Part shown: positions 8,597 through 17,688 of the stretch, piece after piece
Layout: every line of letters starts with the position of its first letter
Position numbering within the stretch: the stretch's first letter is position 1
DNA from: JAWLBY01 sp041687455
GTDB lineage: Bacteria; Pseudomonadota; Gammaproteobacteria; Xanthomonadales; Xanthomonadaceae
DNA: 64,000 nucleotides
Direction: 5' to 3'
NCBI GenBank assembly: GCA_041687455.1
Contig: JAWLBY010000001.1
Location: 124,001 to 188,000 of the forward strand
The notes under the pieces: generated by a model
The model's database searches: none
What the model saw: the letters and a program-made list of their open reading frames with translations, nothing else
What the model was told of the DNA's origin: nothing
Program-made: the position numbers and the translations under genes

Positions 8597-10360
8597 ATGA
8601 CCGCCCTCGACGACGACATTGCCCAGGACTTCCTCGTCGAGGCCGGCGAAATCGCCGCACGCCTCGGCGAGGAGCTGGTCGCGCTCGAGCGCAGCCCGAC
8701 CGATGCCGACCTGCTCAATGCGGTGTTCCGCGGTTTCCACACGATCAAGGGCGGTGCCGGGTTCCTGAACCTGACGCCGCTGGTCGAGCTGTGCCATGCG
8801 CTCGAGGAGCAGTTCGGCGAAGTGCGGGCCGGCCGGCGGATCCTCGACCCGGAGCTCTGCGACGGTGCCCAGGAAGCGCTCGACCACGTGGTCCGGATGC
8901 TCGACGAACTCGGCCACGGGCAGCCGCTCGGCCCGGCTCCGGAAGGCTTGATGGTGCGACTGAACAGCGCCGAGCACGGTGGCGCGCCGGCCAAGCCGGC
9001 GCCGGCGCCGGCCGCGGCGCCGGCGGCGTCCGGCGAGGGCCTGATCACCGACGATGAATTCGAGGCGCTGCTCGATCAGCTCGAGGGCAAGCCGCCCGCC
9101 GCGCCGGCCAAGCCAGCGGCGGTACCGGTTCCGGCCGCAGCGGCGGCGCCGGCCGCAACGCCACGATCGGTCCCGCGCAAGCTGGCGGAGCCGCCGAAGG
9201 GCGAGGCGGTCGGCGTCGAGACGACGATCCGGATCGACACCAAGCGGCTCGATGCGATCGTCAACCTGGTCGGCGAACTGGTGCTTGCACGCAACCGGCT
9301 GAAGACCTTGCGCGGCAGCCGCCGCGACGACGAGGTGGATCGCGCGATCGCCGCGCTCGACGTCACCACGACCCGCCTGCAGAGCGCGGTCATGAAGACC
9401 CGCATGCAGCCGGTCGGCCGGGTGTTCTCGCGCTTTCCGAAGGTCGCCCGCGACGTCGCCCGGGCGGTCAGGAAGGAGGTCGACCTCGAACTGCTCGGTG
9501 CCGAAACCGAACTCGACCGCACGCTGGTCGAGTCGCTGGCCGATCCACTGGTGCATCTGGTCCGCAACGCGATCGACCACGGCGTCGAGGCACCGGACCA
9601 GCGTGAACGCGCCGGCAAGCCGCGCGCCGGCAAGGTCACGCTGGCGGCCCGCCAGGAGGGCGACCACATCGCGATCGAGGTCCGCGACGACGGCGGCGGC
9701 ATCGATCCGGAGGTGATCAAGGCAAAGGCCCGCGAGAAAGGTCTGATCGACGCCGAAAGTGCGGCACGACTCGGCGCCGAGGAAGCGCTGCAACTGGTCT
9801 TCCTGCCCGGCTTCTCGACCAAGGCCGAAGTTACCGACATTTCCGGCCGCGGCGTCGGCATGGACGTCGTGCAGTCGAGGATCCGTGAACTCAACGGCCG
9901 GGTGACGATCCATTCCCGGCTCGGCGAAGGCACCCGGTTCCTGATTCGCGTGCCGCTGACGCTGGCGATCCTGCCGGCGTTGCTGGTGCTCGGCTCGGAG
10001 CGGGTGTTCGCGCTGCCACTGGCGAGCGTGCAGGAAGTGCTGCCGTTCCAGCCGGACGCGCTGCGCTGGGTCGACGGCCGCGAAGTGCTCGACATCCGCC
10101 AGAATCCGATGCCGCTGGTGTTCCTGCGTCGCTGGCTCGGCGAGGAGCCACAGGAATCGCACTCGCACGTGGTGCTGCTGATCACCGGCGAAGGTCCGCT
10201 CGGCCTGGTCGTCGACCAGGTCCGCGGTCGCGAGGAGGTCGTGATCAAGCCGCTGCCGCGCGCGCTGCGCGGCGTGCCCGGCCACGTCGGCGCGACGCTG
10301 ACCGGCGACGGACGGATGGCACTGATCCTCGACGTCGACGCGATCGCGCGGGGGAAATAG
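8597..10360 (+). CDS. cheA: chemotaxis histidine kinase CheA (flagellar cluster)
   Basis: Histidine kinase that phosphorylates CheY in the flagellar pathway. Domains in order: HPt with phospho-acceptor His48 in FHTIKGGAGF; an Ala/Pro linker that holds ITDDEFEALLDQLEG at residues 150-164; dimerisation helices from about 205; an ATPase domain with HLVRNAIDHGVE, DDGGGI and DISGRGVGMDVV; and a C-terminal CheW-like domain. At 587 residues it is short, and no recognisable P2 (CheY-docking) domain lies between the HPt and dimerisation regions. The short motif recurs twice in ParP downstream and is probably the array-localisation contact. Confidence 0.95.
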   Translation: MTALDDDIAQDFLVEAGEIAARLGEELVALERSPTDADLLNAVFRGFHTIKGGAGFLNLTPLVELCHALEEQFGEVRAGRRILDPELCDGAQEALDHVVRMLDELGHGQPLGPAPEGLMVRLNSAEHGGAPAKPAPAPAAAPAASGEGLITDDEFEALLDQLEGKPPAAPAKPAAVPVPAAAAAPAATPRSVPRKLAEPPKGEAVGVETTIRIDTKRLDAIVNLVGELVLARNRLKTLRGSRRDDEVDRAIAALDVTTTRLQSAVMKTRMQPVGRVFSRFPKVARDVARAVRKEVDLELLGAETELDRTLVESLADPLVHLVRNAIDHGVEAPDQRERAGKPRAGKVTLAARQEGDHIAIEVRDDGGGIDPEVIKAKAREKGLIDAESAARLGAEEALQLVFLPGFSTKAEVTDISGRGVGMDVVQSRIRELNGRVTIHSRLGEGTRFLIRVPLTLAILPALLVLGSERVFALPLASVQEVLPFQPDALRWVDGREVLDIRQNPMPLVFLRRWLGEEPQESHSHVVLLITGEGPLGLVVDQVRGREEVVIKPLPRALRGVPGHVGATLTGDGRMALILDVDAIARGK

Positions 10361-10526
10361 TGATTCGATGTTCGGATCGATGCTGGACTCGGGATGGAAG
10401 AACTGGCCAGGACATGACGGCAAGGCATCTGCAAATCGATCGTTCACCCGCCGCCACTGAGCCGTTCCGGCGACGCGCTGCCGCGGCGGATCACGCTGCA
10501 CGAACCACACTGCACGGCGATCGGCC

Positions 10527-11270
10527 ATGGACCTGCTGAGCATCATCGGAATGGTGCTGGCGCTGATCGCGGTGGTCGGCGGCAGCGTCCTCAAGGGTGC
10601 CGGCATCGGCGCGCTGATCAACGGCGCGGCGTTCGTGATCGTCATCGTCGGCACGCTCGCGGCAATCTTCGTGCACACGCCGATGGCGACCTTCAAGAAG
10701 GCGATGGCGATCCTGCCGTGGGTATTCAAGCCGCCGGCCAGCGAAACGACCGCTCTGATCGCGAAGATCGTCGAATGGAGCAACATCGCCCGCAAGCAGG
10801 GCCTGCTCGGTCTCGAATCGCAGGTCCAGGCCGAGTCCGATCCGTTCATCAAGAAGGGCCTGCAGATGCTGGTCGACGGCCTCGAGCCGGAAGCGATCCG
10901 CAGCATGCTGGAGATCGAACTCGGCGCGCAGGAGCACACCGAGACCGCCGCGGCGAAAGTCTTCGAGGGCATGGGCATCTACTCGCCGACGCTCGGCATC
11001 ATCGGCGCGGTGCTCGGCCTGATGGCGGTGATGAAGAACCTCGCCGATCCGAGCAAACTCGGCGGAGGCATCGCCGCCGCCTTCACCGCGACGGTCTACG
11101 GCATCGGTGCAGCCAACCTGTTCTTCCTGCCGATCGCCGCCAAGCTGAAAGGCCTGATCAAGGACCGCGTCAACGAACGCGAAATGCTGATCGAAGGCAT
11201 GATCTCGATCGCGCAGGGCGAAAACCCGCGCAACATCGAGGCCAAGCTCAGCGGGTTCGTGCATCACTAG
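10527..11270 (+). CDS. motC: flagellar stator protein MotC (MotA family)
   Basis: Proton-channel subunit of a flagellar stator, pairing with the MotD/MotB-type protein downstream. Membrane segments are seen at residues 1-25, 30-50, about 150-170 and 185-205. The Pro-containing segment YSPTLGIIGAVLGLMAVMKN carries the conserved Pro of the MotA family. It has 247 residues, close to MotC proteins. It lies after cheA and before motD, the usual place for the second stator pair in polar flagellates. The 166-nt gap upstream contains nothing recognised. Confidence 0.92.
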   Translation: MDLLSIIGMVLALIAVVGGSVLKGAGIGALINGAAFVIVIVGTLAAIFVHTPMATFKKAMAILPWVFKPPASETTALIAKIVEWSNIARKQGLLGLESQVQAESDPFIKKGLQMLVDGLEPEAIRSMLEIELGAQEHTETAAAKVFEGMGIYSPTLGIIGAVLGLMAVMKNLADPSKLGGGIAAAFTATVYGIGAANLFFLPIAAKLKGLIKDRVNEREMLIEGMISIAQGENPRNIEAKLSGFVHH

Positions 11271-11276
11271 AACAGC

Positions 11277-11425
11277 GATTGGGGATTGGGGATTGGGGAT
11301 TGGAAAGAGCAGTTCGTCGCCAACGCATGAAAGTACGCTTTGACACAGCCGCATTCCGTGCGAGACACGCCCAGCCTTGCCGCGCCCCTGCTGTTGCCAA
11401 TCCCGAGTCCCGAATCCCGAATCCC
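11277..11425. repeat. GGGATTG/GAATCCC inverted-repeat element, copy 4
   Basis: Left arm of three to four GGGATTG heptamers (11277-11302) begins 6 nt after the motC stop. The right arm of CAATCCC, GAGTCCC and two GAATCCC units (11398-11425) ends 9 nt before the motD start. The arms here use GATTGGG rather than GATTCGG, and the first right-arm unit is changed to match (CAATCCC), a compensating pair that supports pairing between the arms. The interior is about 95 bp and not coding. Confidence 0.85.
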
Positions 11426-11434
11426 GGCACGTAG

Positions 11435-12418
11435 ATGGCCCGCAAGCACGCCCACGAAGATCACACCAATCACGAAGCCTGGGCGATCCCCTATGGCGAC
11501 CTGGTCACGTTGCTGCTCGCGTTCTTCGTCGTCATGTACGCAATATCGTCGATCAACGAAGGCAAGTACCGGGTGCTGTCGGACTCGTTGAACGAAGCGT
11601 TCGGCGGCCCGCCGCGGACGATCCGCCCGATCAACATCGGCAGCCAGCAGGTTCAGGGATCCGATCGCGACCGCGGGCCGCCGATGCAGTCGGCCGGTGC
11701 ACGCGGTCCGATCGCGCCGCTGCCGCTGCAGAACTGGCCGAAGCGGCCGCAGGTCCACCGCGACATGGACGCGCGCGAATGGGAGCGCCTGGACCGGGTC
11801 GCGATGGCGCGCGCGCAGGCAGGATTGCGCACGATCACGCAGGAGATCGAGCAGGCCCTGGCCGGCCTGATCGCGCAGGATCTGGTCACCGTTCGCCGTA
11901 CCGAATTCTGGGTCGAGGTCGAAATCAAGTCCGACATCCTGTTCGCCAGCGGTTCGGCGCAGCCGATGCCGGACGCATTGCCGACGCTCGATGCGCTGGC
12001 CGATGCGCTGATGCCGTTCCCGAACCTGATCCGGATCGAAGGGCACACCGACAACGTGCCGATCAATACGGCGCTGTATCCGAGCAACTGGGAGCTGTCG
12101 ACCGCGCGCGCGGCGAGCGTGCTGCACCTGTTCCACCGCCGCGGCGTGGTGCCGGTGCGGATGACGCTGATCGGCAACGGTGAGTACCGCCCGGTTGCCG
12201 ACAACGCCACCGCCGACGGCCGCAACGCCAACCGCCGCGTGCTGATCGTGATTCTCGCCCACCTCGACGAACAACCCGGCGGCCCGGCCGATCCGCTGGC
12301 GCCGCCGGTCGATGCAGCATCGACGCCGAACGATTTGCCGGTCGACACCGCGGCCGCGTCCGAAGCCACGACTGAACTTCCGGCCGAAACCACGACCGAA
12401 CCCGACGGAACCCGCTAG
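11435..12418 (+). CDS. motD: flagellar stator protein MotD (MotB family)
   Basis: Stator subunit that anchors to peptidoglycan. One membrane segment near residues 20-42 (PYGDLVTLLLAFFVVMYAIS) contains the Asp needed for proton passage. The C-terminal OmpA-like domain includes RIEGHTDNVPIN and DGRNANRRVLI. At 327 residues it has a longer linker and an acidic, Thr-rich tail after the OmpA domain. It probably works with MotC next to it. parC begins 2 nt after its stop, so motD, parC and parP look like one transcript. Confidence 0.92.
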   Translation: MARKHAHEDHTNHEAWAIPYGDLVTLLLAFFVVMYAISSINEGKYRVLSDSLNEAFGGPPRTIRPINIGSQQVQGSDRDRGPPMQSAGARGPIAPLPLQNWPKRPQVHRDMDAREWERLDRVAMARAQAGLRTITQEIEQALAGLIAQDLVTVRRTEFWVEVEIKSDILFASGSAQPMPDALPTLDALADALMPFPNLIRIEGHTDNVPINTALYPSNWELSTARAASVLHLFHRRGVVPVRMTLIGNGEYRPVADNATADGRNANRRVLIVILAHLDEQPGGPADPLAPPVDAASTPNDLPVDTAAASEATTELPAETTTEPDGTR

Positions 12419-12420
12419 CC

Positions 12421-13197
12421 ATGCGCACCTGGACGGTAGCCAATCAGAAGGGCGGGGTCGGCAAGACCACCACGACGCTCGCGCTCGGCAGCCGCCTGGC
12501 GCGGCGCGGATTCCGCGTGCTGTTGCTCGATCTCGACCCGCACGCGTCGCTGACCCAGGCACTCGGCCTGCCGGCCGATCCGCCGCCGCGCGGCATCGTC
12601 GAGCTGTTCGACGAACAGCCGCCGGCGCTGTCCGATCTCGTGCATCCGACACCGCTCGACGGCCTGAGCCTGGTGCCGGGGCAGGCCGCGCTGGCGACGC
12701 TGGAACGCCGTGCCGGTAGCCGCCCGGGCCTCGGCCGTGCGCTCGGCCGCGCGCTGGAGTCGGTCCGTGGCTGGTACGACTACGCCCTGCTCGACTGCCC
12801 ACCGACCCTCGGCCTGCTGATGGTCAACGCGCTGGCGGCGGCCGATCGGCTGATCGTGCCGACCCAGACCGAGCCGCTGGCGCAGTTCGGCCTCGAGGGC
12901 ATGGCGCGCACCGCAGCGATGGTCGGACGCTCGCGCGGCCGGACGATGGCGATGTCGATCCTGCCGACCCTGTTCGACCGCCGTACCCGCGTTGCGCTCG
13001 ACACGCTGGCGGCGATGCGCGTGCGCTTCGAAAGCGAGGTCTGGACCGAGGCGGTGCCGGTCGATACGCGGCTGCGCGATCTGCAGCACCTGCTCGGCCC
13101 GGAGCCGAACGAATCCAGCCCGCGCGGACTGGCCAGTTATGCTCGGGCGCTGGACTGGCTGCTGGCCAGCGATCACCTCGGGGAGGGTCTCGCATGA
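12421..13197 (+). CDS. parC: ParA-like ATPase ParC, positions chemotaxis arrays
   Basis: ParA/Soj-family ATPase. The Walker A is KGGVGKTTTTLALGSRLA near residue 11, the Asp of the switch is in LLDLDPHAS, and LLDCPPTLG is the Walker B region. In Vibrio the homologue ParC recruits chemosensory arrays to the pole and segregates them, acting through ParP. The context here is the same: between motD and a CheW-domain protein in the flagellar chemotaxis cluster. The gene overlaps parP by 4 nt. A chromosome-segregation ParA is unlikely, since no parB is present. Confidence 0.88.
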   Translation: MRTWTVANQKGGVGKTTTTLALGSRLARRGFRVLLLDLDPHASLTQALGLPADPPPRGIVELFDEQPPALSDLVHPTPLDGLSLVPGQAALATLERRAGSRPGLGRALGRALESVRGWYDYALLDCPPTLGLLMVNALAAADRLIVPTQTEPLAQFGLEGMARTAAMVGRSRGRTMAMSILPTLFDRRTRVALDTLAAMRVRFESEVWTEAVPVDTRLRDLQHLLGPEPNESSPRGLASYARALDWLLASDHLGEGLA

Positions 13198-14588
13198 GCG
13201 GCAACAAGCTGATCGACGATTACCTGTCCGATCTGATGGAAGACCTGCCGGATGCGCCGGCGTCCGCTGCCGATCGTTCGCCGGACGCGCCACTGCCGGC
13301 CTCATCGGCAGACGGCATGCCGCACGGCGCGGCGAATGCACCCTCCGCCATCGACGCCGCAACCGGTAGCGCCGAGACCATCGAAGACATGGACGCCGGG
13401 CCGGCGCAGGCCGCGATCGAGCCGACCGGCAGCGATCCGGCCGGGCACGGCGAGGCGGTCGCGCACGCCCCGGCCGTCGCCGACGGCGAACCGCAGCATC
13501 TGCCCGACGAGCCGTCGATCATCGATGGCGCCGACCAGGCAGACGTCATGGCGGCGCAGGAGCCCGACTCGGCAGCCGCTCCCGCCACGGAAGCGGATTT
13601 CTCGCTCGCGACGACGGTCGACGATGGATTGGCCGCCGTAGCGGCCGACTCATCGCCGGCACCGACGCCGCCCGAAGCCACCGGCAGCGGCACCGCCGAC
13701 GGCGGTGATGCCGACCTGCTGGCCGGATTCCGTCACGGTGGCTCCAACATCAGTGACGATGAGTTCGAAGCGATGCTCGACGTACTGCAGGGTCGCGCAG
13801 CGCCGCCGGCGGTCGCCGCCGTCACAGCCGAGCCTGCCCCGAGCGACGCCGGAACACCGCCCGGCGACCCGCTGGCGGCGTTCCGCGACGGCGGCGCCGA
13901 GATCAGCGAGGACGAATTCGAGGCGATGCTGGATGCGCTGGCTGGACAGCCGCCGACGCCGCCGACAGCGACGCGCGATCCCGTGCCGGCAACCGCCGTC
14001 GCGCCGCCAGCGGCGAGCCCGGCGCCGCCGTCACCGAGCCCGCCGGTGGCCAGCGCGCCGGCCGGCTTTCATGCCTCGCTCGGTGATCTCGTCGGTGATC
14101 CGGCCACACCGGCCGCGCCGTCGATGAGCCCGGAACCACCGCCGGAGCGGCGCCAGCGGCGCGCCGAGGAACGCGTCACCTCGTGGCTGCGTTTCACGAT
14201 TGCCCGGCAGAGCTTCGCGGTCGAAGTGCTGAAGGTGCAGGAAGTACTGAAGCTGCCGTCGATCATGCCGGTGCGCGGCACCGAGCGGGCGATGCTCGGT
14301 GCGATGAACCTGCGCGGGCAGATCGTGCCGGTGATGGACCTGGCGGTGAAGCTCGGCTTCCCGGAAGTCGAACGCACCGAAGCGACCCGCGTGATCGTGC
14401 TCGAGGAACACGGCGAAACGCTCGGCATGCTGGTCGCTTCGGTCGCCGACGTCACCAACGTGTCGGACGCGCGGATCGAGCGGATCAGCGGCACCCCGTC
14501 GCTGGTCGCCGCCGACATCGTGCGCGGAATCGCTCGCCGCGAAGGCGCGATCATCATTTTGTTGGACGCGTCGCGATTGCTGGCCTAA
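13194..14588 (+). CDS. parP: ParP, CheW-domain partner of ParC
   Basis: Adaptor joining ParC to CheA and transducers (family knowledge from Vibrio). Residues 1-170 are acidic, Ala/Pro-rich and probably disordered. Two copies of a 25-residue unit follow (176-200 and 227-251). Each contains F-R-x-G-G, four residues, then DEFEAMLD. The C-terminal CheW-like domain (about 320-464) includes EVLKLPSIMPVRGTERAM. The repeated motif matches ITDDEFEALLDQLEG in the upstream CheA, so CheA and ParP may compete for or share one binding surface. No separate cheW follows, unlike the usual order in Pseudomonas-type clusters. Confidence 0.85.
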   Translation: MSGNKLIDDYLSDLMEDLPDAPASAADRSPDAPLPASSADGMPHGAANAPSAIDAATGSAETIEDMDAGPAQAAIEPTGSDPAGHGEAVAHAPAVADGEPQHLPDEPSIIDGADQADVMAAQEPDSAAAPATEADFSLATTVDDGLAAVAADSSPAPTPPEATGSGTADGGDADLLAGFRHGGSNISDDEFEAMLDVLQGRAAPPAVAAVTAEPAPSDAGTPPGDPLAAFRDGGAEISEDEFEAMLDALAGQPPTPPTATRDPVPATAVAPPAASPAPPSPSPPVASAPAGFHASLGDLVGDPATPAAPSMSPEPPPERRQRRAEERVTSWLRFTIARQSFAVEVLKVQEVLKLPSIMPVRGTERAMLGAMNLRGQIVPVMDLAVKLGFPEVERTEATRVIVLEEHGETLGMLVASVADVTNVSDARIERISGTPSLVAADIVRGIARREGAIIILLDASRLLA

Positions 14589-14813
14589 GCTCGCCAAGGG
14601 GTCGTGCCGATCGTCCGTCAGCACGCGACACCTGCTTCGGACAACCGACCGACGACGGCCGAACGGGCAATCGGCGCAGAGCGCACGGCGGCAGTCCGGC
14701 AGGTCGGCTGCAGCAGCAGACGGAAGGCATCTGCCGGCAACGGCACCGGCTTCAATAGCAGCATGTTTTGCGCCTACACTGAGCACCGTGAGTGGGTTGG
14801 GGGGGAACACGTA
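14589..14813 (+). promoter_or_regulatory. gap before second chemosensory cluster, promoter-like
   Basis: A 225-nt gap without a coding frame separates the flagellar cluster from the second chemosensory cluster. Near its end TACACT (14775-14780) resembles a -10 hexamer, followed 18 nt later by a run of seven G and AAC (14799-14808), 5 nt before the start codon. The same layout, -10-like hexamer then G6AAC, occurs before the diguanylate cyclase at 34783. No good -35 hexamer or FliA box was found. The start of a new transcript here is inferred. Confidence 0.4.
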
Positions 14814-15095
14814 ATGCCACTGGAACTCGGACCGGACCTCGGCATCGAGCAGGCTGCCGAGCTGAAGGAGACGCTTGCGTCACAGCTCGACTCCGGCCGC
14901 AGCGTGGTCATCGACGTGTCGAGCACCGAGCGCATCCACAGCGCCAGCCTGCAACTGATTGCCGCTTTCGTTCGCGAGCGCCAGGCCGCCGGCCGCAAGA
15001 CGCGCCTCGCCGACCCCTCGCCCGCTTTCCAAGACGCCGCCAGCGCGCTAGCCCTGACCTCAGCCCTCGGCCTGCCCGAGTCCGGAGACGAATGA
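14814..15095 (+). CDS. STAS-domain protein (anti-anti-sigma-like)
   Basis: Small single-domain STAS protein of 93 residues. The region VVIDVSSTERIHSASLQLI matches the conserved loop and helix of SpoIIAA-like antagonists, where a Ser is the usual phosphorylation site. STAS proteins head a known class of chemosensory gene clusters (STAS, CheY, CheA, CheW, transducers, CheR, CheD, CheB), and the order here follows it. The exact role there is not established. The ATG at 14814 follows a G-rich stretch. An in-frame ATG at 14604 would give a tail of non-coding character. It overlaps the next gene by 1 nt. Confidence 0.85.
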   Translation: MPLELGPDLGIEQAAELKETLASQLDSGRSVVIDVSSTERIHSASLQLIAAFVRERQAAGRKTRLADPSPAFQDAASALALTSALGLPESGDE

Positions 15096-15463
15096 TGAGT
15101 AATCCCCGCATCCTCGCCGTCGACGATTCCGCATCGATGCGACAGATGGTTGCTTTCGCGCTGACTTCTGCCGGCTTCGACGTGGTCGAGGCCGAGGACG
15201 GCGTGGTCGCGCTGGCGAAGGCGAAGCAGGAGAAATTCAATGCGGTCGTCGCCGACGTCAACATGCCGAACATGGATGGCATCACGTTGATTCGCGAGCT
15301 GCGGCAACTGGCCGACTACCGCTTCACCCCGCTGCTGATGCTGACCACCGAGGCCGGCCTCGAGAAGAAGCAGGAAGGCAAGGCGGCCGGCGCGACCGGC
15401 TGGCTGGTCAAGCCGTTCAATCCGGAGCAACTGGTCGCCACGCTGCGCAAGGTGCTCGGCTGA
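15095..15463 (+). CDS. cheY: CheY-like response regulator of second cluster
   Basis: Stand-alone receiver domain of 122 residues. ILAVDDSAS gives the acidic pair, VVADVNMPNMDG the phospho-acceptor Asp, MLTTEAG the Thr and LVKPFNP the Lys. It sits between the STAS gene and the second cheA, so CheA2 is its likely kinase. The Thr-Thr after the beta-4 strand is common in CheY proteins of this cluster type. GGAG at 15084-15087 is 7 nt before the ATG at 15095; an adjacent in-frame ATG at 15092 is possible. A 194-nt gap with no recognised feature follows. Confidence 0.92.
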   Translation: MSNPRILAVDDSASMRQMVAFALTSAGFDVVEAEDGVVALAKAKQEKFNAVVADVNMPNMDGITLIRELRQLADYRFTPLLMLTTEAGLEKKQEGKAAGATGWLVKPFNPEQLVATLRKVLG

Positions 15464-15657
15464 GAGCCGCGCGCCCGCGCCGACCTGATCCCGATGCTTC
15501 GAATCGTCGCACGTCCCGCTCGCTGGCCGACAGGCCGAGCGATGTTGCCGCCGCGCTGCCGTACGCCGCTCGCATCGCCGCCATCGCGCCGGCGCGACGA
15601 CGACGGCGGTCGGGATCGCGCTTTCTAGTCTCGTAGACGTCTGCAAGGAGTTCGCCC

Positions 15658-17688
15658 GTGGATCTGTCCCGCTTCCATGCCACCTTCATGGCCGAAAGCC
15701 GGGAAGGCCTCGATGCGATGGAGGCCGGCCTGCTCGACATCGAAGCCGGACGCGCCGACAACGAGACGATCCATACCGTGTTCCGCGCCGCGCACTCGAT
15801 CAAGGGCGGCGCGTCGACCTTCGGTTTCACCGATGTCGCCGCCGTCACCCACGTGCTCGAGACGCTGCTCGACGAGATGCGCGGCGGCAAGCGCGAAGCG
15901 GACGGCGAATCGCTGTCGGCGTTGCTCGCATCGGTCGACGTGCTGCGCAACCTGATCGACGATGCCGAGCGCGGCAGCGAACCGGACCGGGCCGAGGTCG
16001 ATTCGATCAAGGGCCGTCTCGACGCGCTGCTGTCGAACAAGGCCGGCGGCGCAGGCAGCGCCGCGAAACCGGCCGCCGTCAGGCCGGCCGAGGCGCCGAT
16101 CACCGGCTGGCGCGTCGTGTTCCGCCCGCATCCGAGCATGTATCTGTCCGGCAACGATCCGCTGCGGATCATCAAGGAACTCGGCCGGCTGGCGAAGATG
16201 CACTCGGTCTGCCACTACGATCGGCTGCCCGGATTCACCGAGCTGGATCCGTTCCAGTGCCATCTGTGGTGGGACGTCACGCTGACCGGCGAAGTCAGGA
16301 AGCCGGCGATCGAGGACGTGTTCTCGTGGGTCGAGGACGAGTGCGAACTCGAGATCTCGCCGCAGCAGGCGCTCGCGGTGGCCCGGCCGGAGCCGGTCCG
16401 CGAAGCGCCGCCGCCGGCTGCAGTGCCGCCTCCGCAGGCACAGAAGGTCGACCCGAAGCCGGCACAGGACACCCAGGTGCAGGCCGGCGTCGGCGCCGGT
16501 GCGGTCGATGCGTCGCTGCGCGTGCAGGTGTCGAAGGTCGACGCGCTGATCAACCTGGTCGGTGAGCTGGTCATCACCCAGGCGATGTTGAAGCAGGCTG
16601 CGGTCGGCCTCGACCCGACCCGCCACGAGACGATGCTGACCGGCCTCGCCACGCTCGAACGCAACACCCGCGACCTGCAGGAAGCGGTGATCGGCATTCG
16701 CATGCTGCCGGTCGGCTCGGTGTTCAGCCGGTTCCCGCGGCTGGTCCGCGACCTGTCCGGCCGACTGAACAAGAAGGTCGCGTTGAAGACGGTCGGCGAA
16801 GCGACCGAACTCGACAAGGGCGTGATCGAGAAGATCGCCGATCCGCTGGTGCATCTGGTCCGCAACTCGATCGACCACGGCCTCGAAACGCCGGAGGAAC
16901 GCATCGCCAACGGCAAGCCGGACACCGGCACGATCACGCTGCAGGCCTCGCACCAGGGCGGACACATCGTCATCGAGGTGATCGACGACGGTCGCGGCCT
17001 CAATCGCGACCGAATCCTCGCCAAGGCACACGAACGCGGCATCGCGATTCCGGACAATCCGACCGATGCGCAGGTCTGGGACCTGATCTTCCAGCCTGGT
17101 TTCTCGACTGCCGATCAGGTCACCGACCTGTCCGGGCGCGGCGTCGGCATGGACGTGGTGCGCAAGAACATCCTCGCACTCGGCGGCGAAGTCGGCATCG
17201 AGAGCCACGCCGGTCATGGCACCCGGATCACCGTGCGCCTGCCGCTGACGCTGGCGATCCTCGACGGCATGCTGGTGTCGGTCGGCGGCGAGACCTTCGT
17301 GCTGCCGCTCGGCTTCGTGATCGAGGCGCTGCAGCCGAATCCGGACAACGTCCGCACCGTACAGGCCGACGGCCGCGTGCTGAAGGTACGTGGCGACTAC
17401 CTGCCGTTGTTCTCGGTGGCGCGGCTGTACAAGATCCGCAACGAGGAAGCGGCCAACGAGCCGATGGTCGTGGTGGTGGAAAGCGATGGCCGCCGGCTCG
17501 CGCTCGAAGTCGATGCGCTGCTCGGCCAGCAGCAGGTCGTGGTCAAGAATCTCGAAGCCAACTATCGCAGGATTCCCGGCATCTCCGGTGCGACGATCCT
17601 CGGCGACGGCCGGGTCGCGTTGATCGTCGATGTCGGCGGCCTGTCACGTGGTCTGAGCGGCGGCATGGCGCAGGCGGCGAACGGCTGA
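15658..17688 (+). CDS. cheA: chemotaxis histidine kinase CheA2 (second cluster)
   Basis: Second CheA, 676 residues. The HPt has the phospho-acceptor His in FRAAHSIKGGASTF near residue 45. A P2-like domain follows at about 145-235 (GWRVVFRPHPSMYLSGND). Then come dimerisation helices, an ATPase domain (HLVRNSIDHGLETPEE, DDGRGL, DLSGRGVGMDVV) and a C-terminal CheW-like domain. Unlike the first CheA it keeps P2 and lacks the DEFEAMLD-type motif. The GTG start at 15658 has AAGGAG at 15645-15650. It probably feeds the adjacent CheY and CheB. Confidence 0.95.
   Translation: MDLSRFHATFMAESREGLDAMEAGLLDIEAGRADNETIHTVFRAAHSIKGGASTFGFTDVAAVTHVLETLLDEMRGGKREADGESLSALLASVDVLRNLIDDAERGSEPDRAEVDSIKGRLDALLSNKAGGAGSAAKPAAVRPAEAPITGWRVVFRPHPSMYLSGNDPLRIIKELGRLAKMHSVCHYDRLPGFTELDPFQCHLWWDVTLTGEVRKPAIEDVFSWVEDECELEISPQQALAVARPEPVREAPPPAAVPPPQAQKVDPKPAQDTQVQAGVGAGAVDASLRVQVSKVDALINLVGELVITQAMLKQAAVGLDPTRHETMLTGLATLERNTRDLQEAVIGIRMLPVGSVFSRFPRLVRDLSGRLNKKVALKTVGEATELDKGVIEKIADPLVHLVRNSIDHGLETPEERIANGKPDTGTITLQASHQGGHIVIEVIDDGRGLNRDRILAKAHERGIAIPDNPTDAQVWDLIFQPGFSTADQVTDLSGRGVGMDVVRKNILALGGEVGIESHAGHGTRITVRLPLTLAILDGMLVSVGGETFVLPLGFVIEALQPNPDNVRTVQADGRVLKVRGDYLPLFSVARLYKIRNEEAANEPMVVVVESDGRRLALEVDALLGQQQVVVKNLEANYRRIPGISGATILGDGRVALIVDVGGLSRGLSGGMAQAANG

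Noticed and set aside
8330..10978. 882-codon - strand frame opposite cheA and motC
   Set aside because: Antisense shadow caused by codon bias; runs across a known intergenic gap and two genes.
12421..13197. Chromosome- or plasmid-partition ParA
   Set aside because: No parB or parS-like repeats nearby; the overlap with a CheW-domain gene and chemotaxis context favour ParC.
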